From assembly GCA_032716605.1 (NCBI GenBank), contig CM064480.1, forward strand, positions 47,338,932-47,402,931: a DNA stretch of 64,000 nt, read 5' to 3'. A model generated the notes under the pieces. That model did no database searches. It saw only the letters and a program-made list of their open reading frames with translations, and had not been told where the DNA came from. The position numbers were made by a program, and so were the translations under genes. How positions within the stretch are numbered: position 1 is the stretch's first letter; each line of letters begins with the position of its first letter. This DNA is from Paralithodes platypus. Lineage: Eukaryota > Arthropoda > Malacostraca > Decapoda > Lithodidae. This document shows, in pieces, positions 1 to 11,439 of the stretch.

Positions 1-945
1 AATACATTCCGACGCAGATGACTCAACACTCCACAGTTCCTTCACATTTACCAATTCTTTCTCCCAACCTGATCTTAAAAATTCAAAAATAAACACTGCA
101 ATTTCTCTGAACCAGGACCTTTCTAGAATTAATGGATGGGGACAAAAGAATCTAGTTTCCTTTAATGCACAGAAAACCAAGTACATTCAATTTTCTAACC
201 GACAGAATCTCACTGACTCCCATATATTTTTTAATGATGTAAATATTCCCACTTCCCCTAGTATGACATTCTCGGTGTAACATTAACTACTAACTTGAGC
301 TGGACACATTATGTTAGAAGCATTGCTAAGAATGCCTCTAAAAAACTGGGACTCCTGTACAGAGTTCGAGAATTCTTCACTGACGAGCAGTTGGCCGTAA
401 TATATAAAAGTCATGTGCGTTCTCAGATGGATTACTGTTCACCTCTGTGAGGTGGAAGTGGAGTGGTTGCATTGAGGCAGTTGGACAAAATTCAAAATAA
501 TGCTATTAGATTAATCAATAACCCTGCAATCACACAGGACCTTCCTACATTATCCATACGAAGAAACTTTGCATCCCTTGCATTATTCTACAGATATTTT
601 CACAGCAATTGTTCCGAGGAACTTGCTTCAATTGTGCCGCCTCTCCACATCTTTCCCCGTAGAACCAGGGCAGCTGAGAGCGCCCATGAATTTACACTTT
701 CTCCTCCACAATGCAGAACTTCTGCTTATCAGAATTCATTTATCCCCAGAGCTACTACTCTTTGGAATTCACTTCCCTCGAATTGCTTTCCACAAACTTA
801 CAATCTACGAATGTTTAAATCCAGTTGTTACAAACATTTTATGAATGGAGGATGCCTTTAGGCACATGGACCTTTTTGTTTTATCTGTGTTTTTCCTTCC
901 TTCGTTCATTGTCTCCTTAAAAAAAAATAAAAACAACAAAAATAA
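1..945 (+). pseudogene. 3' end of a jockey-like non-LTR retrotransposon (RT C-terminus, 3' UTR, A-rich tail)
   Basis: This is the last ~0.9 kb of the LINE family whose longest copy lies at 33046-35806. It begins at the active-site region (the frame reads around the ADD of the YADD box) and continues through the RT thumb and C-terminal region, with recognisable peptides FASLALFYRYFHSN and ATTLWNSLPSNCF. It ends in a short 3' UTR and an A-rich tail near 905-945. The frame is broken: TGA at about 448-450, where the sister copy reads TGG, and a base missing near 265 (AGTATGACATT against AGTATTGACATT). The left end is cut by the window edge. A dead, 5'-truncated copy; family-level naming is from motif recognition. 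Confidence 0.85.
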
Positions 946-1300
946 TAATGTGGTTACTTATATAGCGGCCGTATCTCCTTCGATGATTCTCAAGGGCTTG
1001 ACCTCAACCAGAGACCATTACCCATCTTTCTTGTTCAACGGGAGATGGTAAGCGCCGGCTATATCTAAAAAAATATCTTCAACCTGAGCGGGGATTAACC
1101 GCAAGTCTGCTAATATGGTAAGCAGAGACGGCCGGCTAGCTTGATCTATCCTAAAATTTAACCGAACAAAAAGGACTACCAACAGACCATACCAGTGATA
1201 AGCTTCCCGGACAACTCAAACAGTAGACTACTCCCACCAGTAAATCTCAACCAATGCCACCTCAACCATACCCAAGTAGCTCAGTAACCATTTATGTCTA
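946..1300. other. Unassigned intergenic sequence
   Basis: There is no credible frame and no repeat shared with the rest of the window. Two short GC-richer stretches at 963-1050 and 1080-1140 contain CCGGCT-like words. Nothing functional can be claimed. Confidence 0.5.
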
Positions 1301-1301
1301 A

Positions 1302-2169
1302 CTAAGCCCAAGAACAGCGAGCATCATCATATGAGTCTGAACCCTACGAGGGCGAGCGTCCTCATATGAGCCAAGGCCTAAAAAAAGCCTTTTAAAAGAC
1401 CCCAGTAGCACTCAAAACAAATTAATGAGTGATTAAGTGAGATAATTCCCCTCCATACCTTCTATTACTCCTCCACATGTGACAAAACCCCCTCCTTCCC
1501 CACCCCCCCCCTTCAATTATCACCTAGTTTTCCTCTTATTCTCTTGCGTATCGGTTTATTTATCGCGCCAATATCTCCAACCCGGTTCCAAGGTCGTCTA
1601 GTACACATATCGAGAGCGTGGGATGAGAAAGAAAGTGAGAAAGAGACCTCAGTCTGCCTTCAGGCCTCGAGGAGGGAGGATATACGTCTCATTCGCTTCT
1701 CACCTCATGACTGGAGGGTCGACAATAATTCGTCTTTTTCACCCCACAAATACTATTCCCACTTGTTTTATTGTTGTTACATGTTAATATCTTTATATTT
1801 ACCCTCTCCGACATATGACGCGATTATGAGCCTATTGGGATACTTTAAAGCCTTTCTTACCATCAGGTGTATTTAGAAACCTTTAGTTTAGTTACTTCAA
1901 CCTCTGCAGTTGTCTTTGAGTTAGCTGTGGGCAGAGAACTAATTTTGGAGAGGTAATTATAAGAGTGAGAGAACTCTATTTCTTATTGCTAATCTGGCAA
2001 CCTCTGCGTCATATGTGGGTGAAAGGGTTAAACATAAAATAGGCTCATATTATGAATAAGTAATAACGATATTTTTCGTAAAATTACGAAATTCGTTGGG
2101 ATATACCCACAATACCTTCGCCCAGCGTGACGTTTTAAATACCATAGGCTCGCCGCGCTCAGGTTTTAA
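1302..2169 (-). mobile_element. TTAA-type nonautonomous DNA element, family T4 copy c (split by a smaller MITE)
   Basis: It aligns in reverse orientation with 8671-9318 (copy a) and 16336-17425 (copy b): same order of terminal motif, AT-rich block, C-rich tract (G-rich in the others), and a subterminal pair of repeats. The pair here is TCATATGA at 1327-1334 and 1362-1369, 35 bp apart. The interior is interrupted at 1798-2031 by a smaller element. Ends are degenerate (CTAA at about 1302, TTAA near 2166). No coding capacity is visible. The TTAA flanks recall piggyBac-type MITEs, but no transposase is present to prove it. Confidence 0.6.
1798..2031 (-). mobile_element. Short TTAA MITE, family T2 copy 1, nested in family T4
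   Basis: Flanks are TTTA (1798-1801) and TTAA (2028-2031). The inverted ends read CCCTCTCCGACATATGACGC and, on the other strand, CCCTTTCACCCACATATGACGC. The interior is the reverse complement of 8032-8227 (for example, CAACCTCTGCAGTTGTCTTTG on this strand). The corresponding region of the T4 copy at 16336-17425 lacks it and reads ...CCTTTAATATGAAGA..., a paralogous empty site. Confidence 0.75.
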
Positions 2170-2334
2170 CGGGTGATGGGCTACAATGACAATGGTAAAC
2201 TTTTAAATTTATTACATGAACATATGATATGTGTGCGTACCATTATGTGTCATTTGGGTGGGTTTTGGGTGCCCTAATGCCTCAAAAAGGGGGTTTTGGG
2301 TGGCCTAATGCTTCAATGTTTTCGTCAGGCCATT

Positions 2335-2440
2335 AATACACAGGTTCATAGGGGTAAATTCCAATAATTCGAATAATCCAGTAATCTGAATGGGGTCTGG
2401 TCCCCTGCCATTCGGAGTATAGGACTTTTACTGTACTCTC
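2335..2440 (-). mobile_element. Possible pogo/Tigger-like terminal inverted repeat fragment
   Basis: On the minus strand it starts ACAGTAAAAGTCC near 2437 and continues with TCCGAATGG, ATTCAGATTAC and GGATTATTCGAATTATTGG. This is the style of pogo/Tigger-type ends (CAGTA, then repeated TCCGAA and GGATTA words). Only one end is seen, there is no transposase frame, and the assignment rests on pattern memory. Confidence 0.35.
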
Positions 2441-3920
2441 AAAATGATTTATCGTCACTATGCAGTTGCTTACTTGTTTGATTAGGTAACTCGATATGTA
2501 ATGTATATTATTTATGATGTATATCATGAAATAAAATTGATTGAGTGATTGAATACCACGTTTACACGATTAGCCACATCTTTCGTCGTCGTAATTCTCC
2601 CTACCATAAATTCTTGGAGTTGCCGCGCCAGACACTTTGTTTTGTACAGTAAGCGACCTGGGCCCTTTAAATGGCGATATTTCGCAGTTATTCACCCTCC
2701 CTCTCCATCAATCATTCGTAATTATAAGCTATAAATATATATCGTACTTTCTATAGCTGACACATTACCCCCACAACTACCATACTATAATATACTGTAT
2801 AAGTAGTGTAGCCATCTAGTATATAGTAAAAACATGCAGAATCGTAAGAAATCGTGATAAACTTTGCATAGCCTAGGTGTTGAGTATTATTTATGTCGAC
2901 AGACGTAGCTCTGGCGCTACTTCGGAAGCGTCCACCAGAGGTCTCCGGTGAATTCCTGGTAGGGAGAATTGCAATAGCTGAGTAATCAAGATGAGGCCAT
3001 GACAGTTTACCGTCAGCGGAAACTAAACCGGCTATAGATGTGTTTCCGGTTATCCACTTGATAAGCAATAAAGGTACTACAAATAGTTCACCGCATATCG
3101 AAAAGTCCTTCATTCGGATACATATCCACATGCACTGAATATAAATAGAATACAGTATAATATGAAGCACAATACATAGCATATTATATAGTATCGCATG
3201 ACGTCCAAAGTATTACAATCATTACGTAATCTATCAAGTAAATTGTTTTATTGCATCTCAGTCGATCACATTCCTATCGCCTGTTGGGCGACTCCCTAAT
3301 CGGCGTCAGTAGGGGAAACAGAATATGCCCAAAGTAAGTATAATCATAAGTAGTACCATCTTACATATCAATACATCACATTCCTTTTTATAGCGCAACA
3401 CAACATGCAACATAATGTTTCATATTATGCGATTTCTGTTTGCGATTTCTGATTTTCTCGATCAATAAACGCCCTAGATATGCGCAGCAATAAAACATTT
3501 TATTTAGAGAGATTTAAAAACCGGGTAACATGTGCATAATAATGTTAGCACACACGAAGATATTCTAAAACAGTTATATATTACATCATTATTCTTTTTC
3601 TCTGTAAAGATCCAACATAAATGATCACATGGAATTAGCTCTTCGTGATAGGCCCTCATTAATTACTTGCACCTTTTCAGGAATTGGGAATAATTTATTT
3701 TAGCGTTACCAGTTAATAGGGTACTTTGTCTGTTTTAGGCGAGCTATTAAAGAGGTAATGGCTTTGAAACTTCGTATTTTACTTCTTTCCGGATTCTCGA
3801 TGATACCTTATCTGGTCCGTGAGATTGATTTTAATTGTATTTTTGTAACTTTTCCCTCAGTTGTGTGATTTCTTTAACAATATGGTCCTCATCTGTTATA
3901 ATAGGAATAAGTCATAGGCT
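2441..3920. other. Unassigned AT-rich intergenic sequence
   Basis: No recognisable gene. A minus-strand frame at 2751-3182 (143 codons) has no recognisable domain and an AT-driven composition. A GC-richer block at about 2895-3070 (GTCGACAGACGTAGC...) may be an old repeat fragment. Confidence 0.5.
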
Positions 3921-3927
3921 TATGTAA

Positions 3928-4405
3928 ACACTCGTCAAGCGTAGGTCGGTAAATTCTATGTACCGCCCAGCGTTTTTTTTATACCATAAATGGCCTTGTT
4001 TCCGTGCTCTTTTTCATGAATAAACAAGAGCCAGAGCGTAATACAATTATGTATCCCTGAAAGGGCGTTAATTGACCTTTCCAATGACACCTGAACCATC
4101 CTTCTACGATCACTGGTTGTATTGCAACGATCGTGCAACCGAAGGGCAAAATCGCTAAAATACGGTCATTTCGTTATATAATTACGTGTGTAGCGAGGGA
4201 GTGAGGGTGGATGTATGTGGAGTACATCTCAGTCGGTCCACGGCTGCCGTGGCGAGCGGTCATGAGGTAACCCATGCTCCTCCCGTCGCTCGTCTCTCTC
4301 TCAGAGCCAATATTGCGCCAAAATTGCACACGGACTAAAGTCCGCCCCCACCACATAGTCCAAGTTTTTCGATACGGACTTAAGTCCGCTACCGATGGTT
4401 AGGGG
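3928..4405 (+). mobile_element. TTAA-type MITE, family T1 copy 1 (about 480 bp)
   Basis: It shares its whole length with 16847-17334 (reverse), 30874-31353 and 58343-58782. Conserved interior words include TCATGAATAAACAAGAG..., TATCCCTGAAAGGGC, AATGACACC, GCAACGATCGTGCAA and CTCTCTCTCAGAGCC. The right flank is TTAA (4406-4409); the left flank is degenerate (GTAA, 3924-3927). The subterminal pair is CGGACTAAAGTCCG at 4331-4344 and CGGACTTAAGTCCG at 4375-4388, 44 bp apart. No coding frame. Confidence 0.8.
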
Positions 4406-4409
4406 TTAA

Positions 4410-5210
4410 AATAGTCTACACAAATACATATACCAGATAATTATTAGTGCATTGTGACTTATAAACTTCGACATTGGTTTGTTCATCTCTGTCATCAAAT
4501 AATGAACCTATCAACGTATCGAGTACCTTGTTAGATAGTTTTCAAAGTATGCATTTTCGTCAGTCCGCATATTTAGTAAATAGACTAATCTACATACTAT
4601 TTAGGGTGAGGGCTGGTCCTATCCAGAGTGAGGTTTGGCATCCTCTACCCAACCTTAGTCATTTATGTCTGTCTCTTTTATTGTCCTACTATTCCTTCTG
4701 GGGACAGGGGGCTAGGAATCTTCCTCCCCTTCTAAAATTCACCTACTAGACGAGACAGAGAAAGGGGCAAGGGAACGCCCGGACCCTCGGAATTGGAACT
4801 TTAAATGTTGTTTCTGTTTGAGCTTTGTCTCGAGTCGGCCACCCCCAGCTAAGGGGTATACTTTTTGTGACAACTTTCATGTCATTATTTGTTAGTCTGA
4901 ATTAAGCATTTACTGTACACTCTAGGACATAAATCCTGGACCATTATGAACTCACTACAGCAAAGCAAACCTTTAGATTGTAAGTATTTGGTTAAGAAAT
5001 ACTTAGAAGATTCAATTCAGTTCGGGATCAATTTGAAAAGTTAAGGTCACGATATATTTCTTACCCCATATTTCAAAATCTGTGGGAAGGGTGCTACCAA
5101 CACTATATCGAACGAAAATAAATTAAATTACCACTAATTTTATATACAGGACTAAATATAATTCAGGTTCAGAAAGACCCAAATTTGTTTCTGCTTATTT
5201 AGTCAATCTA
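4410..5210. other. Unassigned intergenic sequence
   Basis: No supported gene. A 91-codon frame at 4474-4749 has no recognisable domain. No repeat shared with the rest of the window was spotted. Confidence 0.5.
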
Positions 5211-5212
5211 GG

Positions 5213-5640
5213 TTTAGGGAAGTAGTTGTTGTTGTTGTTGTTCCCCAAGCTGCCTGGCCGAACAGCCCCAAGGCCCCGAGCAAGGCCAAGGCCATAACCG
5301 AGCACCCCCAAGGCCATAACCGAGCACCCCCACAGAACCCTCCCTGCCGACCACAATAAAGCCTGGGTGACTGAAGCCAATCCATGGCGGGGAGCTGAGG
5401 AGGGTGTGGAAACGCCCGGGAAACCAAAGCCCCACCTCAGCAATTATGAAGAGAAAGTCGAGGGGCAAAGGAAAAATGTGACGCTTTGGCTTCCAATCTT
5501 GGTAGATTGGGAGGTCAATCCACTTGAGATCTAGAAAATATATAAGTAAAAGGAACAGTCAGAGTAAGCTATGGGTATGGCAGAGATCGCTCAGTTTTCA
5601 CTCTGATAGACCAGCCTATCATCTCATGACTAGAACCCAA
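5213..5640 (-). repeat. Interspersed repeat with a (GTT)n edge, copy 1
   Basis: It is about 80% alike over roughly 390 bp with 21375-21760. Both begin with a (GTT)n run followed by CCCCAAGCTG/CCCCAGGCTG and share TGGCGGGGAGCTGAG, GAGGGGCAAA, CACTTGAGATCTAGAAAA and GGCAGAGATCGCTCA. On the minus strand the run becomes an (AAC)n tail, as expected for the 3' end of a SINE or LINE. This copy has a direct duplication inside it (GGCCATAACCGAGCACCCCC twice, about 5289-5332). The frames over it are shadows. Confidence 0.7.
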
Positions 5641-5889
5641 TCCTCTCAGCATCAGCTAGGAAAGGCCCTAGAAAGCCGCCTTTGGTGAGGGGATATAGCT
5701 CCCCTATTTCAACCCCTTTTGGGGTTGGGCACCCGCCCGGTTTAGGGAAGTACTTTAGTGTGGTTAGAGTGTAAAGTCGTGAGCATATATAAAGTTACAC
5801 CAAATCCAATCTTAGGATCTGAAACATCTGGGATATAATAAAGTAATGTATTGTCTCTTTTGCGTGCGGTACCAATTCAACGGGGAGTT

Positions 5890-6250
5890 GAGTTAGAATA
5901 ATTGTTTGTATGCCGGTCCTTCTCTGGTTCAGGACCTTGCTAAGGTGATGTTGCGTTGCCGTTGTAAGCCATTCTCGTTAATCATGGACATAGAGAAAGC
6001 GTTTCTCATATTACAGTTGGACCGACTCGATAGAGATAGTGCTCGATTTCTGTCGCCTCGCGATCCTTTTGACTTAAACTCGCCCTGTGACACATACCGG
6101 TTCAAAGTGGTTCTTTTCGGTGCCACCTTCTCTCAATTTTGTTTAAATGCCACTATTTTGAAACATTTGTCATTGATTGATGGTAAAGAACTCGTTGATA
6201 GAATAAAGGGTGGTCTATATATTAAAAACCTTCAGTGCATGGCCGACACA
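5890..6250 (+). pseudogene. BEL/Pao-type LTR retrotransposon: reverse transcriptase remnant
   Basis: The frame starting at 5906 (132 codons) matches the Pao-clade RT pattern: YAGPSLVQDLAKVMLRCR, then MDIEKAFLILQLDRLDRDSARF carrying the first catalytic Asp, then RFKVVLFGATFSQFCLNATI. It goes on to LYIKNLQCMADTEKE, which sits where Pao elements have the Y-V-D box; the catalytic aspartates are not there (Lys and Asn instead). The RT then jumps into downstream sequence, so it is inactive and internally deleted. No LTRs were found. Confidence 0.8.
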
Positions 6251-6279
6251 GAGAAAGAACCTCTAACTATTGGTCTTTT

Positions 6280-6830
6280 CAGCACACTTTTGCGGTTGGG
6301 ATGAGAATGTCTCTCCTGATTTGATACCGATCTGGAAGTCTTTGGTGGCGGACTTGAATAGCTGTCAGATCATTTTCCCACGGCAAATCCTCTCGAATAA
6401 TAATGTGGTTTTGCACACATTTTGTGACGCTAGTAATTCAGCGTATGGTGCTGTAGTGTACCTTGCTGATGGGTGCCAAAGTGCTATAGTTGCTGCCAAG
6501 GCTCGTGTAGCGCCCATCAAGAAAGTGACAGTGCCCAAATTGGAATTTACAGCCGCGTTGTTAGCCACACATCTCATTCACTTTGTTACGGAAGCACTTG
6601 CGGATTACCATTTGTTCAATTCTGTCCGATAGTCAGATTGCGATCGCATGATTGCACAGTCAGAAAGTATTACCGGTATATATTAGTAATAGGGTGAATG
6701 AGATCCATGGGCTACTACCCAATGCTATATTCAAATATGTGTGCTCTAAAGATAATCCGAGTGACCTTTTGACTAGAGGAATTTCTGCCCGACAGTTGTC
6801 AAATTCTTTGTTGTGATGGCAGGGGCCTTC
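6280..6830 (+). pseudogene. BEL/Pao RNase H region and linker
   Basis: The frame at 6270-6632 reads GWDENVSPDLIPIWKSLVADL, then HTFCDASNSAYGAVVYL (RNase H first strand with the catalytic D), then KARVAPIKKVTVPKLEFTAAL, the classic Pao sequence. After a frame change near 6630 the homology resumes with RVNEIHGLLPNAIFKYVCSK, DNPSDLLTRGISARQLSNS and WWQGPSWL, the linker that precedes integrase. It lies immediately downstream of the RT remnant in the right order. Frameshifts make it a pseudogene. Confidence 0.8.
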
Positions 6831-7084
6831 GTGGCTCACATCATAAGAATGGCCGGAGGATCCGACAAAGGCTGAACCAGACCAGGTAACTATTCCTGTA
6901 GAGATTCCAGTAAATTCGACAGCCGTGACAGTGGTCACGCAGGATGTACATAGCTTCACGGTACTTTGGGATAGATTTAGTAGCTATGATAAGGCAGTAT
7001 GAGTAGTTGCCTGGGCGTATCGCTATGTATGTAATATGCAAGTACATTCCAAAGTGCGGCTAAACTCATGACCGAGATTTCTGA

Positions 7085-7884
7085 AGATCCGGAACTATAT
7101 TCTAGAGCAACAATGTGAGTGGCGCTTTATCCCCGCCAGAGCTCCTTGGTTTGGAGTGATATGGGAGCGAAAAATAGGAATGGTGAAAGCCGGTATGAAA
7201 AAGATCCTCAGTAGAACATTGGTCACATTAGAGGAATTACAAACTATTCTTTGAAGTTGAAGCCTGCATTAATGACCAGTCATTAAGTTATGTATCTGGT
7301 GAGATAGATAATATAAACCCCATCACTCCTTCTCCTATGCTGATATTTCCAAAGGAGGTGATAAGGGATGATGAATTAATGGATTCCTCTTTTCAGCGTA
7401 ATAAGAATTTGACTGAGAGTTATCTCTACTCGAATAACCTGTCTAAAGATATGTGGAGATATTGGCAATTTGAATACCTTTTAGCATTGAGGGAGACTTA
7501 TAAATGTCACTTGCAGTCACAGGATAAATCATGGCCAGAGCTAGGTGATATTGTGCTAATACATGATGATGGTCCTCGGATAATATGGAAACTGGGGAAG
7601 ATCACTGGCATAGAGACAGGTATTGATGGGATAACTAGAGTTGTATGTTTAAAGACAAGCTCTGATGTCACTAATTGCCCCATCATTAGGCTATATCCAT
7701 TAGAATAGGCAGTAGATCATGCAGTCAATGTTACTCAGTTAAAAAAGCCGACTCCTCAAAATGTTCCTCCAGATGCTGTAGCAGTCAGCGGTAAAGAGGA
7801 TAGTGAGATTCAATTGCGCACCTCTCGTCGGGCCATATCAGGTGCCTTATGGAGGTCAAAACTAGCTACTGGTCAACTATGATT
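7085..7884 (+). pseudogene. BEL/Pao integrase C-terminus and DUF5641 domain
   Basis: Translating 7100-7330 gives EQQCEWRFIPARAPWFGVIW, then ERKIGMVKAGMKKILSRTLV, TLEELQTIL, a stop, and VEACINDQSLSYVSGEID; this is the end of a Pao integrase. The frame at 7337-7708 continues with the DUF5641 pattern: MWRYWQFEYLLALRETYK, WPELGDIVLIHDDGPRIIW, KLGKITGIETGIDGITRVV and CPIIRLYPLE. After a stop at 7707 the sequence still reads as element tail to about 7881. The integrase catalytic core is missing between 6840 and 7085, so the copy cannot move. Confidence 0.8.
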
Positions 7885-8031
7885 TCAATGTTAAATAGCT
7901 ATACATACCGTTTTAGTCTGGATTAACGTAAATTTAAAGGTATTATACATTAAGTTAAAGTCAAAGGTCTTGTACATAATAGCTTGGATTAAGGTATCAT
8001 AAGTATCTCATTAGCTTGGATTAAAGCCTTA

Positions 8032-8227
8032 TTAACCCTTTCACGCTCATATGATGCAGAGTTTGCCAGATTAGCAATAAGAAATAGTTCTCTCACTCAT
8101 ATAATTACCTCTCCAAAATTAGTTTTCTGCCCACAGCTAACTCAAAGACAACTGCAGAGGTTGAAGTAACTAAACTAAAGGTTTCTTTAATAGGCTCAAA
8201 ATCGCGTCATATGTCGGAGAGGGTTAA
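8032..8227 (+). mobile_element. Short TTAA MITE, family T2 copy 2
   Basis: Perfect TTAA flanks (8032-8035 and 8224-8227) bracket inverted ends CCCTTTCACGCTCATATGAT and, on the other strand, CCCTCTCCGACATATGACGC. The interior matches 1798-2031 in reverse. Both ends carry CATATG. It has no coding capacity. Confidence 0.8.
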
Positions 8228-8299
8228 GATTAGTATTAGTCTGTTAAAATTATTACATACAGTATAGTGATTATGTACAGGTATAAAGATTGCGGGCGG

Positions 8300-8670
8300 C
8301 AGTGTGTCGAAACTCGACAGTATTTAACCCTCTCACTACGGGAGCTGCTCGGGAACATCATGGCAATTTACTGCAATCTAAGGCCCATTATAGCCTGTGG
8401 AAAAGAGTGCAAGTGAGCAGGAGCGCTCCGGCACTGAGAATCTCGCCCCATGTCTAGCGAGATATATGCACGCTGCCATTGGAAAATATAGCGTGACATT
8501 GCTAATTTTAGTGAATATTGACGATGTCTGTGGTAGCGCTGCGGGTGAACCCCGCGTGCTATGAAGTTCATTCTGGTGTTATTTTAAATACATTTTCTTA
8601 TTTTATTTTTTATTTTTTTTTGCAAACATTTAATTTCATTGATGCACTTTCTTAAGCAATCAGGAGTTCC
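8300..8670. other. Unassigned sequence with a GC-richer block
   Basis: 8320-8575 is GC-richer than its surroundings and may be another TTAA-type repeat (AACCCTCTCACTACGGGAGC near 8327), but no matching second end was identified. No gene is supported. Confidence 0.35.
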
Positions 8671-9318
8671 TTAACCTGACAAGCGCGATATAGACGTAGG
8701 TGCTAGGGTAGTTATTTGTGCATTTCTAGCCCTGGATTCTGACAGAATTCGTTATATTTACAATATAAACCATTATTTGTTTTCGGTATGCTTATATTTT
8801 ACATATATGATGTATATATGAACCTTCAAGAGTGCTAAAATAAGTGGGAAAAGCATTTGGGTGGTGAAAAACGAAGATATTGGCCACCCGGTCATAATCT
8901 CAGGCGAGAGAGAGAGACAGGCAGACTTCCCCTCTCGCTGTCTGGGAGTCAACTGAGAAGAGCGGGGCGGTGTGTGCCGGTGTCTGGGTGTTGCATAACG
9001 ATTTTTAATGCAACCCCCTTGTGCTACATTATCGCGGGAGAGAAAAATAACCGATAAATGATGATAATAAGAGGAAAAATAGGTGATAATTGAGGAGGGG
9101 AGGGAGGGGGGAATAAGGTGGGGAAGGAGGGGAGGGGGGTGGGTGAGATTTACATGGATGAGTACTGGAGGGGAATTATCTCACCTAGAGACAAATTCCT
9201 TTGTTTTGATTGGCCCTTTTTTTTTATGGAAGGCTTTTTTTATGGTCCTGCTTCCGTGAGGCCTATCGCGTTCCCTATAGGAAGCCTTCCGTGAGGCCTA
9301 TCGCGCTTGCCGGGTTAA
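8671..9318 (+). mobile_element. TTAA-type nonautonomous DNA element, family T4 copy a
   Basis: The left end is TTAACCTGACAAGCGCGATA. The right end read inward is TTAACCCGGCAAGCGCGATA; the two match at 18 of 20 positions. Next to the right end a 20-bp unit, CTTCCGTGAGGCCTATCGCG, occurs twice (9251-9270, 9287-9306; period 36). The G-rich tract at 9090-9140 corresponds to the C-rich tract in the reverse copy at 1497-1515 and to 16755-16790. The small frame at 8857-9057 has no recognisable domain. Confidence 0.75.
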
Positions 9319-9841
9319 TGAACCCTATTATAGCGAAAATTTGCCCGCACTGATTGGGTTAAGCATCTAATTATTATAATTTAGTTTCCCTTAAAATGTA
9401 CGTTTTCTGTTAGCCAATATCAGGTTTCTTCGTATTTTACGTTTTCTGTTATGAAACCTTCCATAATTTATACATATACCATGTATAATAGAAGATTGTG
9501 TATGAATAGTTATTTCATAAGATAGCAGGATATTGGCTTAGAATTAGGATACTGTACTAAAAAAAAATGCAATGTATATCACATGTTCTTATCAATTATA
9601 ATATTAACATATTGAGTTAATTCATTGTTTAAACAATTAACTCTGGAGTTAGTTAGTTATAATACATCTGGTCAACGTATAGCAAGGCAAAGCTATGACT
9701 AAGAAATTAATAAGTAATAACCAAGTTGTTTTCCCGGATGAAAACAACGATCACTCACTCTCTCACAATTTGCCACATGGGAATCTCGTCGGTCAGTCGA
9801 ATGACCTAGTTTATTATTATATTAAGGGAGCCCACCTCGCT

Positions 9842-10190
9842 TTGTTTTCTCTTTCTCTCCCTCTCTCTTTGGCTTGTATCCATTCAGTCCCATTCCGCCT
9901 ACTGTTTTAAGACGTTTACCCCCAGCCAGGTGTCAATATTTTCCTGGCGAGCGGTAGCGAGCCATCATATATATATTTTTGTTCTGACAGCAAGCTAAAA
10001 TTGTACATTTTTCGATAGAATTTTTTTTCCGGCGAAGCCGGATTTCTCCACACAATACTGGCTGGCTATCGCTCGCCAGGAAGAAATTGACACCTGGATG
10101 GGGATAAACTTCTTAAAACAGTTGGCTTAATGGGGCCGAATGTATTCAAGCCAGGAAAAGAGAGAAAAGGAGAGAAAGATAAACAAACAA
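9842..10190. mobile_element. Foldback element with ~120-bp arms (family F)
   Basis: Left arm 9842-9965 and right arm about 10058-10190 are inverted copies. The shared order is a CT-rich run, GGCTTG..TCCATTCAG, ACTGTTTTAAGACGTTTA, CCAGGTGTCAAT, and TTCCTGGCGAGCGGTAGCGA. The centre holds a small perfect hairpin, CCGGCGAAGCCGG. Single-arm or partial relatives lie at 13830-14128, 17440-17645, 42405-43280, 59903-60060 and 61355-61672. No frame of its own. Confidence 0.75.
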
Positions 10191-11205
10191 AACGGTGAAC
10201 CCAAGTCCTCCACCCTTTGCTATAATCTTCTCTACTCAACCAAACAGCTAAGACTCTTATACTGTATAGCATAATCAATGGGCCTATATTATTTATTAAG
10301 ACCTTATAGACTATGAAATTATCATCTAATAAGAAGGTAAATTTCAAGTATTATTTATTCTCCATTTTATTAATCTTTTCAATAATATTTGTTACTACAG
10401 TCCCAACAGTGGTTAGATTCAACAATGTTATGAATGTCGCTATATCAAAATATGTTATATTTTTCCAAATACTCAATATTTTCTTCACCATGCATTATCA
10501 GATTGTCCTACGCAATACATCATAATCTAAGTATGGGGACTGATAAAACAATTATATAAAACTAAGATATTGCATGCGGTACACTTGATTCAAATACAAA
10601 AAAAAAGTATATTAATAATAATAATTCCTCCGAACGTGAATGCTTCTACTTACCAACCTTACCGAAGCAACAAGAGATTATTGTTCAATTTCACATTTTC
10701 TTAGCTTTTTCTTGTGTTCCATATCTCCCTCCAAACATAAGCTTACTATAATCTGTAGATTCCATTCCATTCTTCAACACGATGAAGTATGGAGATCTTA
10801 TTGACCAAACGATTCTAAAATGTAAATTAACTAACTAGGTATTTATATGTAAAACATTGAATTACAATTATATCAAATCACTACTATTAATTTACAAGAC
10901 TAGTATTTACCTTACTGTAAGGTATGAACTATGTGGGTACCCATGAACAACTCTCTGATTAGATACCGAGAATATAGTTATCAGATTATATTAAAATATC
11001 TACATTATTATGAAATTGATAAAATATCGATTATTAGTAGGTTCAGGGATATTTCGTAGCGAGGCCGGTCTATATGATCTGTGCCCCATGAATACTCTTT
11101 CCTTTACTTAAACATTAGGCTACCATAGCGCGGTTGGGAATATGAACCTGATTAGATTAATATCCAGTATTCGAGAATGGATAATAAGTCGTGGGCGTGT
11201 GTATA
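10191..11205. other. Unassigned AT-rich sequence
   Basis: No supported gene, RNA or repeat was found. Short frames here are AT-biased and lack recognisable motifs. Confidence 0.5.
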
Positions 11206-11215
11206 AACCTTTCAA

Positions 11216-11290
11216 CCGTCCTGGTGGTTAATGGTTAGTGTTTAAAAATCTGTGTGTGATAATCCAGGTTCGAATCCCGGTGGATTATAT
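11216..11290 (+). repeat. tRNA-like SINE head
   Basis: A box-like TGGTTAATGGTTAGTG is followed about 35 nt later by a canonical B box, GGTTCGAATCC. The cloverleaf is poor and the flanks are AT-rich, so this is more likely a tRNA-derived SINE head or decayed tRNA than a working gene. Confidence 0.5.
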
Positions 11291-11439
11291 GTTTTCATTA
11301 ATTTCATTGGAGGTGTTTGGTGTTGTGGTGAAATGAATAAAATATAGATTATAATATAATTGCTTTACATATAATTACATATTCAGCCCTTAACTTAATG
11401 TTAAGCTAAAAATCACAACATATATTAACTCAATATGAA

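Noticed and set aside
2751..3182. 143-codon minus-strand frame as a membrane protein gene
   Set aside because: Composition follows the AT-rich background; no domain, no splice context, no second copy.
5195..5468. Three overlapping Gly/Leu-rich minus frames
   Set aside because: They lie in different phases over an interspersed repeat with an (AAC)n tail.
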